Source: an uncultured Dehalococcoidia bacterium (GTDB lineage: Bacteria; Chloroflexota; Dehalococcoidia; Lucifugimonadales; UBA3495). From it: 64,000 nucleotides of DNA. The stretch spans positions 425,074 through 489,073 of the forward strand of contig CATOSK010000004.1 of assembly GCA_951812535.1 (NCBI GenBank), written 5' to 3'. Positions 19,506-29,810 of this stretch are shown in pieces. Numbering within the stretch: the stretch's first letter is position 1; the number at the start of each line of letters is the position of its first letter. Under the pieces are notes generated by a model. That model did not search any database. It saw nothing but the letters and a program-made list of their open reading frames with translations, and was not told the DNA's origin. The translations under genes were made by a program, and so were the position numbers.

Positions 19506-22500
19506 TCAACCCAGCGGTTCGAAGACCATCTCTGGGACCACCACCTCCCAGGAATCGCATCGCAGGCGGCTCCGGTATTCGGGTTCGGAACTCTCACGGT
19601 CCCAGGTGACTACGGCCAGGACGGTTGCGGAGGCGCAACTCATGCCGGAGGGAACCTCAAACCCTCCGGACATCTGCCCGACCACCAGTCCATTGCAGTC
19701 CAGAAGTTCCCAGCGGGTCGTTCCACGCCGCACCTGCAACGGGTCACCGGGGGACAGGTTGGCGATTGCACGATGGATGGGATGGCCTGCCGGCTGGTAT
19801 CCCGTGTAGCTGAGGAAAACGTCCCGCAGGCTGTGCCTCCGGTACCGGCGGGCCAGTTCCGGCGGGGGCAGCGGGAGTTGGGCCGGCCCGTCGCGATGCA
19901 GCACCGATGGAATATCCCCCAGCGAATCCAGGAAGGGATGCGGCCCGGGGAAGTGAACCAGGGACAAAGTCTTCCGGGCGCGGGTCATGGCCACGTAGTA
20001 CAGGCGGCGCGGGGCGTCGGCATCCTCCCCCTGGCCGACCCGGCCCCAAGCTCCGTCGAGGACAACCACGTGCTCGAACTCCGCTCCCTTGGCGCGGTGA
20101 GAGGTTAGGAGCAACAGGCCGTGCTGGCGGCGGCGCACTTCCCGCGACCACTCGGCCAGCCATTCGATGAAGTGGTCCACCGGAGTTTCGCCGCCCCCGG
20201 TTTCCAGGACGTACTCGGACACGGCTTCCTGGAGCAACTCAACCCACGGACCCGGTGGCTGTTCCCGCACCCATTCCTCCAGGTCATCGTCACTGATCAG
20301 GAAAGAATCGCGACTGCGCAGGCAGTCCACCAACGCCTGGGTTTCCCGAAGCTGCCAGATGCCGGTGAATTCCTCGTTGGCCATCTGCACCGGAATGCCT
20401 TCCAGGTCGCAGAGGCTTCGCACCGGGTCCAGGTAGCTCCACTCCCGGGCGATCACCGCACAGGTGGACCAGTCCCATTCCGGGTCGAGACTTGCCAACC
20501 GCTTAAGCTCGACCACCACCGCCTGGGCCTGCGTTACCGGATTGTCCCCGGCGGGCAACGTCTGCACCTGCCCTCGGGTAACCGGGTCCATCAGGGCCCA
20601 GTCGCCACCGGAGGGGTCCCTGGCCCGCGCCCGGTTGACAGCGATGGGATGGTCAACCTTCATCCGCTGGGCCGCTGGATTGATAACTGCGTTGGCGGCC
20701 CCAATGATTTGCCCGGTGGAACGGTAGTTGTCGGTTAGGAAGACGGGGCGGGCCCGGTAATCTGCCTCGAAACGCCGGATGAACTCGGTCGACGACCCGT
20801 TGAAACCATAGATATTCTGGTCGTCGTCCCCCACTGCAAAGAGGCTGAGCTTGTCGTCCTCGCTGGACAGGGTGCGTCCCGCCAGGGCGGAGATCAGCTC
20901 GTACTGGTCCGGGCCGATGTCCTGGTACTCGTCCACCAGGATCCACCGGAAGCCTGCCAGGAGGCGGGCCCGCTGGTCGTCGGCCTCGCCGGGAGGCAGT
21001 CCCTCCCCCTTGAGCAGGGCGACCGCCTGCTGGACCACCTCGCGGAAATCCCCCTCCTCCAGCCGGTTGGCCCGTCCGGTGAAGCTGGCGCCGGTCAGCC
21101 TCATGGCGAGGGCATGGCAGGTCAGCACCGTCACTCCCCGGGCGTCGTCGCCGATGAGGTCGGAAAGGCGACGGCGTATCTCCACCGCAGCGTGACGGTT
21201 GTAGGCCAGGGCCAGGATGCCCCGGGGGTTCTCCCGCCTTACCCTTATCAGGTAGGCGATGCGGTGCACCAGGACCCGGGTCTTGCCCGAGCCCGGACCG
21301 GCCAGCACCAGGACGTTGGTCTGCTCCCGGTCGTCGGCCACGATGCGCCGCTGCACCGGGTTGTTCAGGCTCTCCACGATCGACTGCCACGATTCCGGCG
21401 TGGTCTGCCGCGATGTTTCCTGGTCCCGTCCCGGCAGCCACTTTGACAGGAAGCTGTCCCTGAGCAGGCTGAAGTAGTCCATGGCAAGCCGGAGGGCCTG
21501 GGCCATGGAGGCCAGCCCCTGCTGGGCGAACTCCGCCATGACGTGGATCTGGAGCGTCTGCTCGTCGTAGTGAAGTCTCAGGGAGCCGTAGTCGGCCTGG
21601 GCGAAGCCCCGTCGTTCCTCCTTCAGCCGGATGGTCATCGCCGGCCGGAACACCGCCAGGCCCTTGTTGAGACGGATGACCTCCTGCTCGTGCAGCCACA
21701 GCAGGGAACGGTCCACCAGACGGGACGGTTCCCTGACCTGGCTCCTGACCAGAGGGTCGGAGTTGACCGCCATCAGCAGCTTGCCCAGGGTGGTCTCGGC
21801 CAAGAGGTCCGTTCCCCGGCTCCCGGAGGGCAGGCTGGACAGCAGGTGTTCCAGGATGCGGCCGGCGGCCGCCCTCCGCACCTCCGCCATCTTCTCGAGC
21901 TGCCCCCACTCCCGCAGCAGGGTGACCTGCACCATCTCACGGTCCCGCCCCCGCAGGGACAGGCTGCCCCCGCCACCTCCTTCGCCCCGGCCGTCGGCGG
22001 CGATGCTCCGGAGTATCCGCCGCAGGCGTTCCGGCAGGGCAGTGGACAGACCTTCGTCCTTGAGCTGCTGGGTGGCCCGCCGGAGGTGCAGCGGATGGGT
22101 CTCACCTATTTCCGTATCCGGGGCCGCTTCCTGCATCAAGGAGATCAGGGCCTGTTCCAGGTCCGCCGCTTCCTCGAACCGTCTTCGGGAGGAATGCTGG
22201 ACTCCGGCGTGTACGAAGGCGGTCAGGGCGGTGTCGTTGCTGGCGATCCCCCACCGCTCAAGGTCGTAGAGTGCGCCCCGCACTCCCTCAGAGTTCAGTC
22301 CCGAAGCGGCCATCAACTCGTCGGTGGAGATGCCATCATCGGCATCCGCGTCGATGAGGGTCTCGGCGATGGAGAGCAGCCGGCGCCGGTAGTCGTCGGT
22401 GATGACGGCCCTTTCCAGCCTGGAGCGGGCCTCCTCCACGGAACCGACCCGCAGGGATGAGGGAAACACCTGGACCCGGTTTTCCTCCCGGGTCAGCAGG

Positions 22501-24689
22501 TCCGCCTCCTCCAGCCAGGAGACCGCGGTCCGCACCCGGTTGTCGTCGGTGGCCGAGTCCCGCTCGAAAGCCCCCTCATCGTCCTCTCCCAGGATTTCTC
22601 CGGCGGTCGCCACCACCCCGCCCTCCATGCGCTTCCGGCGGTCCAGGTTGCGCAGCGCCCGCAGCACGCCATGGATCTCGTGGCGGGTCAGGCGGGAACG
22701 GGCCGACATGCCGAACTGGCGCTCCACGTCCTCCTGGGTGTAGAGCAGCACGCACCGGGCCTTCTCCTGGTCCCGTCCGGCGCGGCCCGCCTCCTGCAGG
22801 TAGTTCTCCAGGGAGCCGGGTATGTCGGCGTGGACCACGACCCGTACGTCGGGCTTGTCGATGCCCATCCCGAAGGCGTTGGTTGCGGCAATCACCCGCA
22901 AATGGCCGCTGATGAAGCCCTGCTGGACGTTCTTCTTGGTCTCCGGCGGGAGGTCGCCGTGGAAGTAGTCCGCAGCCATGCCCTTGGCCCTCAGGAACTC
23001 GGCGACCTCCTGGGTCTGTCGGCGGGTGGCGCAGTAGACGATGGCGCCTCCCGGCCCGTCTTCGGGCAGGTCGGCCTCCAGGATCTGGTGGATGTGGGCG
23101 AGCTTGCCCTCGCCGCTGGTGGGCACCACCACGAACTCCAGGTTGGTGCGCTGGGCCCCGCCGTCGAACACGTTCAGGTCGATGCCCAGCTCTTCCTTGA
23201 AGTAGGAGACGATCTCGGCCTTCACGTCGGGTTTGGCGGTGGCGGTGAGGCACAGCACCGGCGGGACCGGCTCGTCTCCCGCCCGCTCGCGAATGAATCG
23301 CCCCACGTAGCGGTAGTCGGGACGAAAGTCGTGGCCCCACCGGGATAGGCAATGGACCTCGTCCATCACCCACATCCCGATCTCCCGCTGGGCCAGAACC
23401 CGCCGCAGGGACACGCTGCGCAGCTGTTCCGGCGAGATCAGGAGGATGGCTGCGTCCCCCAGGCGCACCCGGTCCAGAGTGTCGGCCCGCTCCGGCATGG
23501 ACAGCAGGCTGTTTACGGTGACGCAGGAGCCGATGCCCTGGGCCTCCAGGCCCGCCACCTGGTCGGCCATCAGCGCCACCAGCGGTGAGATCACCACCGT
23601 AAGGGCGCCGGTCTTGTCGTAGAGGGAGAGAGCCGGCACCTGGTAGCAGGCCGACTTGCCGGTGCCGGTGGGCAGGATTCCCAGCACGTGCTCTCCAGCC
23701 ATGGCGGTTTCGGCGATGGACTTCTGAAAGGGGCGCCCGTCATCGTCGGCCGGTTCGGGGCGGAACCCGGGAAAGCCGAACCAGCGGGCCAGTTCCTTCT
23801 CCGCGTCGTGCCGGTCGCGGCACCAGCCGCAGCCCGGTTCGGCGCAGGCGCTGTCCCGCAGGCGGCGCACCAACCGCCCTGCCTCAGGGAACTGGTGCCG
23901 CACCCACGGGGGCATGACCGAATTGCCCCCAGCCACCGACAGCCACGCCAGGGCGTAGGCCAGGGGCCAGCCGTGCCGGGCTGGGGCATCCAGAACTTCA
24001 TGGGCATGGGTCCGGCAGGCGTTTTCGTCCAGGCGGGCGCGGATGGCGTTCACGGCTTCCGTCTCCGAAGGACGGGATGAATTCCGCAGGGACGTGAAGA
24101 CCAGGTCGAATCCGGCGCCGTTTTCCGTGGTGGTAAGCCAGTGCCAGGCGGTCAGGAGATCGGGCGGCATGCCCCGGAACGCCTCCAGCTGGTCATGGAA
24201 GACTTCCAGCGCCAGCCTGGCGTCCAGCTCGGGGTCGTTGACCCGCCCTCTTTTCAGGCCGCCGTCCTGGTAGTGCTTGACCAGGTGGTGGTAGGGATTG
24301 CGCGGGAAGGCCATCGGGTTCAACAGCAGCGTGTCCACGGCAGGACGCTTGAGCAGCCGCAAGTTCGGGGCTGCCGCCCGCAGGTGGGGCAGGTCGAAGG
24401 CGATGAGGTTGTGGCCCAGCACGAAATCGGTCCCGAAGGCAAGGTCGTCTAATCCGGCCAGCGCGTCGGCCAGGCGGGCTGCCGAACCGGAGCGGGTCAT
24501 GGACCGACCGGTATCCGAACGGACTCCCGCCAGGGCGTGGATGCGGTTGTCCCTGGGGCCGACCTCCAGGTCCACGGAGACGCAGCGGAACTGCGGCGCA
24601 GCTCCGGCGGCACCCCCCGTGTCCAGGGCTTCGGATTTCTGCATCGCCTCGAGGTTCATGGCCCGCTGTTCGGCTTGACCTTGTCCCAC
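19506..24689 (-). CDS. DEDD exonuclease-RecQ-UvrD triple-fusion helicase
   Basis: A 1727-aa protein; the longest start is GTG 24689, with in-frame ATGs 10 and 15 codons later. Domain order: (1) residues about 35-175, DnaQ/DEDD-like exonuclease with SVDLEVG (D40, E42), GHNLIAFDLPHL and NDPELDARLA; (2) about 330-700, RecQ-type SF2 helicase with GILPTGTGKSACYQ, VMDEVHCLSRWGHDFRPDY and the RecQ closing motifs (QEAGRAGRD); (3) a winged-helix-rich linker; (4) about 1110-1600, UvrD-type SF1 helicase with VLAGPGSGKTRVL, VDEYQD, SHRAKGAEFEHVV and YVAMTRARK; (5) a short beta-rich tail. The fusion could unwind and degrade DNA in one chain. Such fusions are seen in defence islands. It lies between the winged-helix gene (75 bp) and hsdM (54 bp), all on the minus strand. 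Confidence 0.88.
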   Translation of the reverse strand: MGQGQAEQRAMNLEAMQKSEALDTGGAAGAAPQFRCVSVDLEVGPRDNRIHALAGVRSDTGRSMTRSGSAARLADALAGLDDLAFGTDFVLGHNLIAFDLPHLRAAAPNLRLLKRPAVDTLLLNPMAFPRNPYHHLVKHYQDGGLKRGRVNDPELDARLALEVFHDQLEAFRGMPPDLLTAWHWLTTTENGAGFDLVFTSLRNSSRPSETEAVNAIRARLDENACRTHAHEVLDAPARHGWPLAYALAWLSVAGGNSVMPPWVRHQFPEAGRLVRRLRDSACAEPGCGWCRDRHDAEKELARWFGFPGFRPEPADDDGRPFQKSIAETAMAGEHVLGILPTGTGKSACYQVPALSLYDKTGALTVVISPLVALMADQVAGLEAQGIGSCVTVNSLLSMPERADTLDRVRLGDAAILLISPEQLRSVSLRRVLAQREIGMWVMDEVHCLSRWGHDFRPDYRYVGRFIRERAGDEPVPPVLCLTATAKPDVKAEIVSYFKEELGIDLNVFDGGAQRTNLEFVVVPTSGEGKLAHIHQILEADLPEDGPGGAIVYCATRRQTQEVAEFLRAKGMAADYFHGDLPPETKKNVQQGFISGHLRVIAATNAFGMGIDKPDVRVVVHADIPGSLENYLQEAGRAGRDQEKARCVLLYTQEDVERQFGMSARSRLTRHEIHGVLRALRNLDRRKRMEGGVVATAGEILGEDDEGAFERDSATDDNRVRTAVSWLEEADLLTREENRVQVFPSSLRVGSVEEARSRLERAVITDDYRRRLLSIAETLIDADADDGISTDELMAASGLNSEGVRGALYDLERWGIASNDTALTAFVHAGVQHSSRRRFEEAADLEQALISLMQEAAPDTEIGETHPLHLRRATQQLKDEGLSTALPERLRRILRSIAADGRGEGGGGGSLSLRGRDREMVQVTLLREWGQLEKMAEVRRAAAGRILEHLLSSLPSGSRGTDLLAETTLGKLLMAVNSDPLVRSQVREPSRLVDRSLLWLHEQEVIRLNKGLAVFRPAMTIRLKEERRGFAQADYGSLRLHYDEQTLQIHVMAEFAQQGLASMAQALRLAMDYFSLLRDSFLSKWLPGRDQETSRQTTPESWQSIVESLNNPVQRRIVADDREQTNVLVLAGPGSGKTRVLVHRIAYLIRVRRENPRGILALAYNRHAAVEIRRRLSDLIGDDARGVTVLTCHALAMRLTGASFTGRANRLEEGDFREVVQQAVALLKGEGLPPGEADDQRARLLAGFRWILVDEYQDIGPDQYELISALAGRTLSSEDDKLSLFAVGDDDQNIYGFNGSSTEFIRRFEADYRARPVFLTDNYRSTGQIIGAANAVINPAAQRMKVDHPIAVNRARARDPSGGDWALMDPVTRGQVQTLPAGDNPVTQAQAVVVELKRLASLDPEWDWSTCAVIAREWSYLDPVRSLCDLEGIPVQMANEEFTGIWQLRETQALVDCLRSRDSFLISDDDLEEWVREQPPGPWVELLQEAVSEYVLETGGGETPVDHFIEWLAEWSREVRRRQHGLLLLTSHRAKGAEFEHVVVLDGAWGRVGQGEDADAPRRLYYVAMTRARKTLSLVHFPGPHPFLDSLGDIPSVLHRDGPAQLPLPPPELARRYRRHSLRDVFLSYTGYQPAGHPIHRAIANLSPGDPLQVRRGTTRWELLDCNGLVVGQMSGGFEVPSGMSCASATVLAVVTWDRESSEPEYRSRLRCDSWEVVVPEMVFEPLG

Positions 24690-24764
24690 ATTTCACAAAT
24701 TCTACACCAACCAGACTTCCCCCGGCGCCGCGGGGAGAATCGAGGTTGATCGATGACCCAACGA

Positions 24765-26252
24765 CTACCCGATGCGGACGGGTTCCCCGTACATGGTCCA
24801 ACAGGCGTAATTGCCCAGCGGACCATGTTCCGCCAACCGGTTCACTGTGGTCGTCACCATCCTGACGTCCAGGTTCGCGCCGACCTCATGGAAAGCCGCT
24901 TCAGCCTTATCGTTAAAGCAGACGATGAGGAGGGGAATCCCGAGGTGCCGGAGGACGGCAAAGCTGCGGAGTTTATCATTCGCCCGGGACCTCCCCCGGG
25001 CGCTCAGTTCGTATTCGAGTAGGTACCAACCCGGTCCGTAAGGGCCATCCTTCAGCCAGACCACCCCGTCGGGTTTGATCGTCACTCTCGCCCGGTAGAT
25101 GGAGGCGCGCCATCCGGGGGCGACCGGCAGCCTGGCAGTCATGAAACAGGTCAACAGGTCCATTGCGCCCGCCTCGTGGGTGCGCCGGTCCGGACGGGTC
25201 ACCCAGGAGTCCGACAAGGCCCTGCCCCGGTAGTCAATGTGGTGGCCCCTGTCCAGCCGGACCATCACTTCGATCCCCGGAGCAAGGAGGTGGTAGCGGA
25301 GGAGCCTCCCGTCCTTCTCGCATTGGACCACGCCCTGCTTCCCGAAGTCCCGGAGCGTTCTTTCAGCGGACTTACCGTTGTTCCCTTCCCCGAGGGCCGA
25401 CTGCCCCATCTCCACCGTCATCCCTGGGAACCCGTGAATCAAACGGAGCATCCGATAATTGTTCCAGCCGTTGGTCTGGCTCCAGATCGAGCCGGCGGCG
25501 CGAGCCTTCCAGGGCCATTCGCCCACCCCCAGGACCCGCACGGGCTGGTGAAGCCATCCCAGTTCCGGCCCAGGGTTGGGTTCCATCACCCCGGACCTGG
25601 CAACGTCCTTGATCCGCCAGATGGATACCAGATGCAACATTCCGGACGCCCCACCGGCCCGCCGGACCAGCTCCTCTTGCCATTCGTCGTCCACCACCCA
25701 GGCCAGGAGGCACGGCCAGCCCGAACTGGGAGTGTTCATCCTGCCGCCCACGTCGTCGATCAGCCGTTTCATCCGTCCCGTGATCTCCTCCTCCGTTTCC
25801 TGCGGCCCGCTCCAGTAGAGGGCGATCCAACCCTGTTCAAACTTTCCGGCGGCGTCCATGGAAAGCCCGTCGGTCCACAGGAAGTCCTCCAGATTCCCCA
25901 GGTTCTTGATCTGCCCCAGAATGAGGTAGAACCATTCCAGCATGGGCAGTAGCTCCAGGAGCCTGCAGCGATTCCCCTCCTCGTGCCAGGTCTGCCCGGT
26001 CAGCCCCTCCTCTGCCAGGGCCTCCGGGGTCAGCCACCACCGGCTACTGCGTTTCCCATGGGGCATACAGCTGCCCAGCCGCTCCTGCTGGACCCACCCT
26101 TCTTCCTCAAGCTTCTTCAAAGCGCCCTGGGCCTGCGGGTCCGACATTCCCAGCACTCCCGCCAGCTCCTTGGCGGTGGCCAGGGGCAGGAATTTCAATA
26201 CCCGATATACCTCTCGGGCGGCGGCTGAATTCGGGAACTCAAGGTGCTCCAT
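24765..26252 (-). CDS. Winged-helix protein with nuclease-like C-terminus (paralogue of 1089-2723)
   Basis: A 495-aa protein from ATG 26252, which has AGGAGGAG five bases upstream. An N-terminal winged helix (YRVLKFLPLATAKELAGVLG, then KKLEEEGWVQQERL and RWWLTPEALAEEG) is followed by a middle part with LPMLEWFYLILGQIKNLGNLE that parallels LPAVEWGYPAAARVNDLGPFE of the first copy. A second winged helix follows near residues 280-340. The C-terminus has PDGVVWL and YLLEYELSARGRSRAND, a possible D...ExE nuclease-like core, and closes with LAEHGPLGNYACW. It leads the co-directional run into the RecQ-UvrD fusion. Function is unknown. The repeat pairing with UvrD-like helicases in this window suggests that the two protein types work together, which is inference. 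Confidence 0.6.
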   Translation of the reverse strand: MEHLEFPNSAAAREVYRVLKFLPLATAKELAGVLGMSDPQAQGALKKLEEEGWVQQERLGSCMPHGKRSSRWWLTPEALAEEGLTGQTWHEEGNRCRLLELLPMLEWFYLILGQIKNLGNLEDFLWTDGLSMDAAGKFEQGWIALYWSGPQETEEEITGRMKRLIDDVGGRMNTPSSGWPCLLAWVVDDEWQEELVRRAGGASGMLHLVSIWRIKDVARSGVMEPNPGPELGWLHQPVRVLGVGEWPWKARAAGSIWSQTNGWNNYRMLRLIHGFPGMTVEMGQSALGEGNNGKSAERTLRDFGKQGVVQCEKDGRLLRYHLLAPGIEVMVRLDRGHHIDYRGRALSDSWVTRPDRRTHEAGAMDLLTCFMTARLPVAPGWRASIYRARVTIKPDGVVWLKDGPYGPGWYLLEYELSARGRSRANDKLRSFAVLRHLGIPLLIVCFNDKAEAAFHEVGANLDVRMVTTTVNRLAEHGPLGNYACWTMYGEPVRIG

Positions 26253-27661
26253 CAATACTCCTCCTTTCTGCGCGGTGCCCGGTTCCCCGTTCCCGAGTGG
26301 CCCGCGCCCTGCTGCTCCGGACGGTTCCAACGGTTCCGCTTCTCTTTAGCATCACGGGGACCGCTTCTATGGAATCACAAGTCGGCGGGCTGAGGCTTTT
26401 GCTTTTTCGGACGCGGCGGTCGGAGCTTGCCGTTCGGAGCCGGAACAAGGAGGGATCGTACCTGGCGACGGGAATAGGACCTCCTGTCGGTCGTTGCGGG
26501 CGGGGTTGGCCGGTCCGATTGGGGGATTCAACGGGGCCGGAGAAACCTGCGGGAACGGCGAGGGACAAAGCCAGCCAGTCCGGCTCCCACAGAGGAACCC
26601 CGCCGGTGGGGAAACAGACGGCCCGCCCATGGAAAAACGCCAAGAGAAGGTTCCCGGGCAGGCCGGAAATTGCCCGCCCCGGAGCTACCTTATGGAGTAA
26701 CCTCAAGGCGTTTCCACAGCAGGTGCCGGCCTGTTCTTGCCCAAGGCGGGAGGCCTCAACAACCCCGAGAGTCCCGTCGTCCCGGGTGCCCAAATGGGGT
26801 ATCACTGCGGAACGGGGCGTTCCCCCGTTCGGGGAATCCGCCCTTGAGAAGCAGTGTTTTTCATTCCTGGTAACGGCGGCGCGGGGCGAATTATTGTCCG
26901 AGGAGGTGTTCCCCATCATGAAAGAGGGCGTTGTTTTTCACTCCGGCGGGACCGGAGGGTACCCTGGCGGACTTATATAGAGACTACGGCACCATCTCCC
27001 CAGGTTACGGGGGACTGTTTTTAACACCCTGGAGGATGACCGAGGCGGCGTCATCGCCGGCCTGCCGTGGCCGTTTCCGGCCATTCCCGTCGGGGTGCAT
27101 CTCCCGGTATGCCCCTTGTCCGGATTGCCTCTTCGTCCGGCTTGAGGAAGGGGATCCGGTCCTGGCGGATCGAGCCCGGCCCGCTGTTGGACCGTCATGC
27201 TGGCAAGGAGGCTGAGACCTCGTGGGCTTTCCAAGCCGCCTTCGGTTTGGGGCAGTCGGGTTCTGCCTTACCATGCGGGGTCATTGGAGATTTCATGGAT
27301 GGCTTGCACGCCAAGCCATGTGCCGGTCACGCACTACGTGGACCGCTGGAATCCTCGGCCTTGGCGGTAACGATTCCACCGGAATCGGCAACCAGCTGGA
27401 AGCTCCTCAACCTTCGGACGGGCGTTCGCCGGTTCCAGGGCCCGATTCCCTGCGTACCCGATCCGCTATTCGCCCGGGACGGGGTTGCGGCCGCGCAGAA
27501 ATCCGATCGGCCCAGCTCCGCAGGGGGGTTCCGTAGGATATCCGGTCCCGATCTTTGGGGTCCGGGTGCACGGCTGGTTTCGACGGTCTCTGCCGGACCA
27601 TTCCTTCCGGCTATTGCCCTTCCCTGAACCGGAGGCGGTGTGTCACCTTTTCGGGTTCCCG
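26253..27661. other. Long intergenic region, no convincing gene beyond a 20-codon frame
   Basis: About 1.4 kb separates the winged-helix gene from the upstream helicase. The long open frames here are Arg/Pro/Gly-rich and lack ribosome binding sites. The only signal with a good Shine-Dalgarno is the short plus-strand frame at 26918-26980. I see no IS end, RNA gene or strong terminator. Confidence 0.45.
26918..26980 (+). CDS. Possible 20-aa leader-like peptide
   Basis: ATG 26918 is preceded by GAGGAGGTGTTCCCCATC, a strong Shine-Dalgarno about 10 bases away. The frame encodes MKEGVVFHSGGTGGYPGGLI and stops at TAG. It is on the strand opposite to both neighbours. It is Gly-rich at the end and has no recognisable family. 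It may be a leader or a chance match. Confidence 0.25.
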   Translation: MKEGVVFHSGGTGGYPGGLI

Positions 27662-29554
27662 TCAGGGGTCAGGGTGCTGCAGCTTTTCGGAGACCAACCA
27701 TGGGTCGGGAAACGCGCGGTTTGACCGGTCCAGCGGGACGAGATAGCAGAGCTGGCGGGTGGCCCGCGTAACCGCCACATACCGCAGACGCTGCTCCTCT
27801 CCGTGTGACCGAGCTTCCTGGGGAAGGTCTGCGTCCAAGAAAAACACCATCTGCCATTGCAGGCCGCGGGCTTCCTCGACCGTGGTCACGGTCACCCCCC
27901 CGCCTGGGGAGAGTACCCCTGGATACAGGTCAGGATTCACCCGGTCGAGGAACTCCAGCGCCCGGTCCCGGTGGAAACTGAAGCGCCGGTTTGGAAAGCG
28001 CCGGCTGATTTCCAACAGCCGGCGCAGCCCGGGGGAAGGATCGTTCGCGGGGATTCCCAGCAGGGCCATGGCCCTCCGGCAAAGATCCTCCATGGTCCCC
28101 TCCCGGCCGGACAGGGCCATGGTCCTGCTGGCTTTGACCATCCGGTCCAGGCTGGTGTGAACGACGCCGTCCGCCTGGAAATTCTGCTGCTGCCGCCGGG
28201 CCGCCTCAAAAAGGTCGACATCCGGCTCTCGGACGATCGCGTTCAGGTTCTCCACGACGTGGCGGGCGACAACCCAGCGATTGGCGTCCCGGCCGAAGGC
28301 CGCGGCGGCAAAGGCGCTGACGTCCCGTGGATTCAGCACGCTGGCGATGAGGCCGACCACCCGGCGCACGTGCTGGTCCGGGGGATCCTGGACGCCGCAC
28401 CAGGCCTCGCATGGGATGCCACGACTTTCCACCAATGCCCTCAACCGCAGGACATCGGCTGGGTCGCGGCAGATGACGGCTGTCTCACCCCAATTCGTCC
28501 CCGCATCATGGAGCTTGTTCACCTCCTCGATGAGAAAGCCGTCAGCCTCGCCACCGAAATTGAATCGGCGGACCACGGGCGGTGACCCATCGATGCTCCG
28601 AACCGCGCCCTGGGTGTAACTGGACAGGCCCGTCATCGCGGGGGAGGCGGCCAGCCTCCTCGCTGCCTGCGCCAACGGTTCGGTGGCCCCATGAATGAAC
28701 GGAAGGGTATGCAGCGATTCCGGCGTCCATGCCTCCGGACCCGGCCAGGGGTCCAGGATATTTCCTCCCAATTGCGACGAGACGGCCTGGTTCGGGTCGC
28801 ATGTAACCAGAAACGACCCGTCCTCCCTGATCAGGCGGTCAAGCAGGGCCCGGTCAGCGGTAGTCAGGTCCTGCATCCCATCCACCAACAGGTGCAGGGT
28901 GCACTCTCCTGCAAAAACCCTCCCCCACTCAGGACGCCGGTCCATCGCATCGATGGCCAGCCGCTTCACGTCCGGAACGTCCAGGGCGTGACACGCCCGC
29001 TTTTCCGCGGCGTAACGGCTCAACACGCGCCCCTGGAGTGAGTCCGGGGTTGGGGTTCGGCGGACTCCGGCCCGGTCCCGATCAATGGCGTCCGCCCCGA
29101 GGATCCGGTAGACGGTGGCGTCTTCGAGCCTTTCTTCGTTCTCTCCCTTGCCCCAGCTGGCGGATATGACCTCCCCTGCTTGAGTCCAATGCCAAAGGGA
29201 GAACTCCACCGGCATCCCCAGGGTGGCCGCCCCGGAGACCCGAAGAAAACGCACCGCCAGTTGTTCCGGGGTCCCCACGAAGATGTTCTGGGCGGGTCCC
29301 GAGTACTCCGTGGGAAGCTGCTCGAGCAACTGCCGGAATCTCCCCGCCATCCGGGCGTTGACGCTCACGTAGGTGATTTGGCGGGGTTCGACCCCGCTGT
29401 CCAGCAGGTGACGGACTCGCGCCAAACAGGTGCGGGTCTTTCCGGTGCCTGATCCGCCGAACACGGCTATCGGGGCCTGGGAGACGATTGGCATCTCCGC
29501 AGCTCCTTTTTGTGGGCCGTCGACCCAGGAACTATGGAACGGGAACTGACTCAT
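27662..29554 (-). CDS. UvrD-like superfamily 1 helicase with degenerate Walker B
   Basis: A 630-aa protein from ATG 29554, preceded by GGGGAGG. Walker A is intact (VFGGSGTGKTRTC, residues about 31-43). The position where UvrD has VDExQD reads LLVDGMQDLTTADR near residue 218, so the catalytic glutamate is Gly. Motif IV-VI regions follow: VTTVEEARGLQWQMVFFLDA near 565 and LRYVAVTRATRQLCYLVPL near 600. The length is on the short side for UvrD but similar to UvrD-like accessory helicases. With the Walker B change it might bind ATP yet hydrolyse it poorly. It stands alone on the minus strand, 595 bp from NERD and 1.4 kb from the winged-helix gene. Related motifs occur in the helicase fragment at 1-390. 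Confidence 0.82.
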   Translation of the reverse strand: MSQFPFHSSWVDGPQKGAAEMPIVSQAPIAVFGGSGTGKTRTCLARVRHLLDSGVEPRQITYVSVNARMAGRFRQLLEQLPTEYSGPAQNIFVGTPEQLAVRFLRVSGAATLGMPVEFSLWHWTQAGEVISASWGKGENEERLEDATVYRILGADAIDRDRAGVRRTPTPDSLQGRVLSRYAAEKRACHALDVPDVKRLAIDAMDRRPEWGRVFAGECTLHLLVDGMQDLTTADRALLDRLIREDGSFLVTCDPNQAVSSQLGGNILDPWPGPEAWTPESLHTLPFIHGATEPLAQAARRLAASPAMTGLSSYTQGAVRSIDGSPPVVRRFNFGGEADGFLIEEVNKLHDAGTNWGETAVICRDPADVLRLRALVESRGIPCEAWCGVQDPPDQHVRRVVGLIASVLNPRDVSAFAAAAFGRDANRWVVARHVVENLNAIVREPDVDLFEAARRQQQNFQADGVVHTSLDRMVKASRTMALSGREGTMEDLCRRAMALLGIPANDPSPGLRRLLEISRRFPNRRFSFHRDRALEFLDRVNPDLYPGVLSPGGGVTVTTVEEARGLQWQMVFFLDADLPQEARSHGEEQRLRYVAVTRATRQLCYLVPLDRSNRAFPDPWLVSEKLQHPDP

Positions 29555-29810
29555 CGGGAAACCTCCCCAAACCCGCCGTCACCGCCCCGAAGGCCGAGAA
29601 CCGGAACAATCCTCCGGAGACAGGCCAGCGTGGTTTAAACTCTTCATTGATTATATTCGCGGGATTGGAGAGGCCGATTTTTCAAAATGGACCCCAGGTT
29701 TTCTGCCGTCCCACGGGTATCTATGCGCCGGTTCGAGTATTCGGAAGCCTGCCATCCGGCAGCGGGATGTGGCACTCTTTACCCCGGTTTCGATAACGCC
29801 GGTTCATGGC

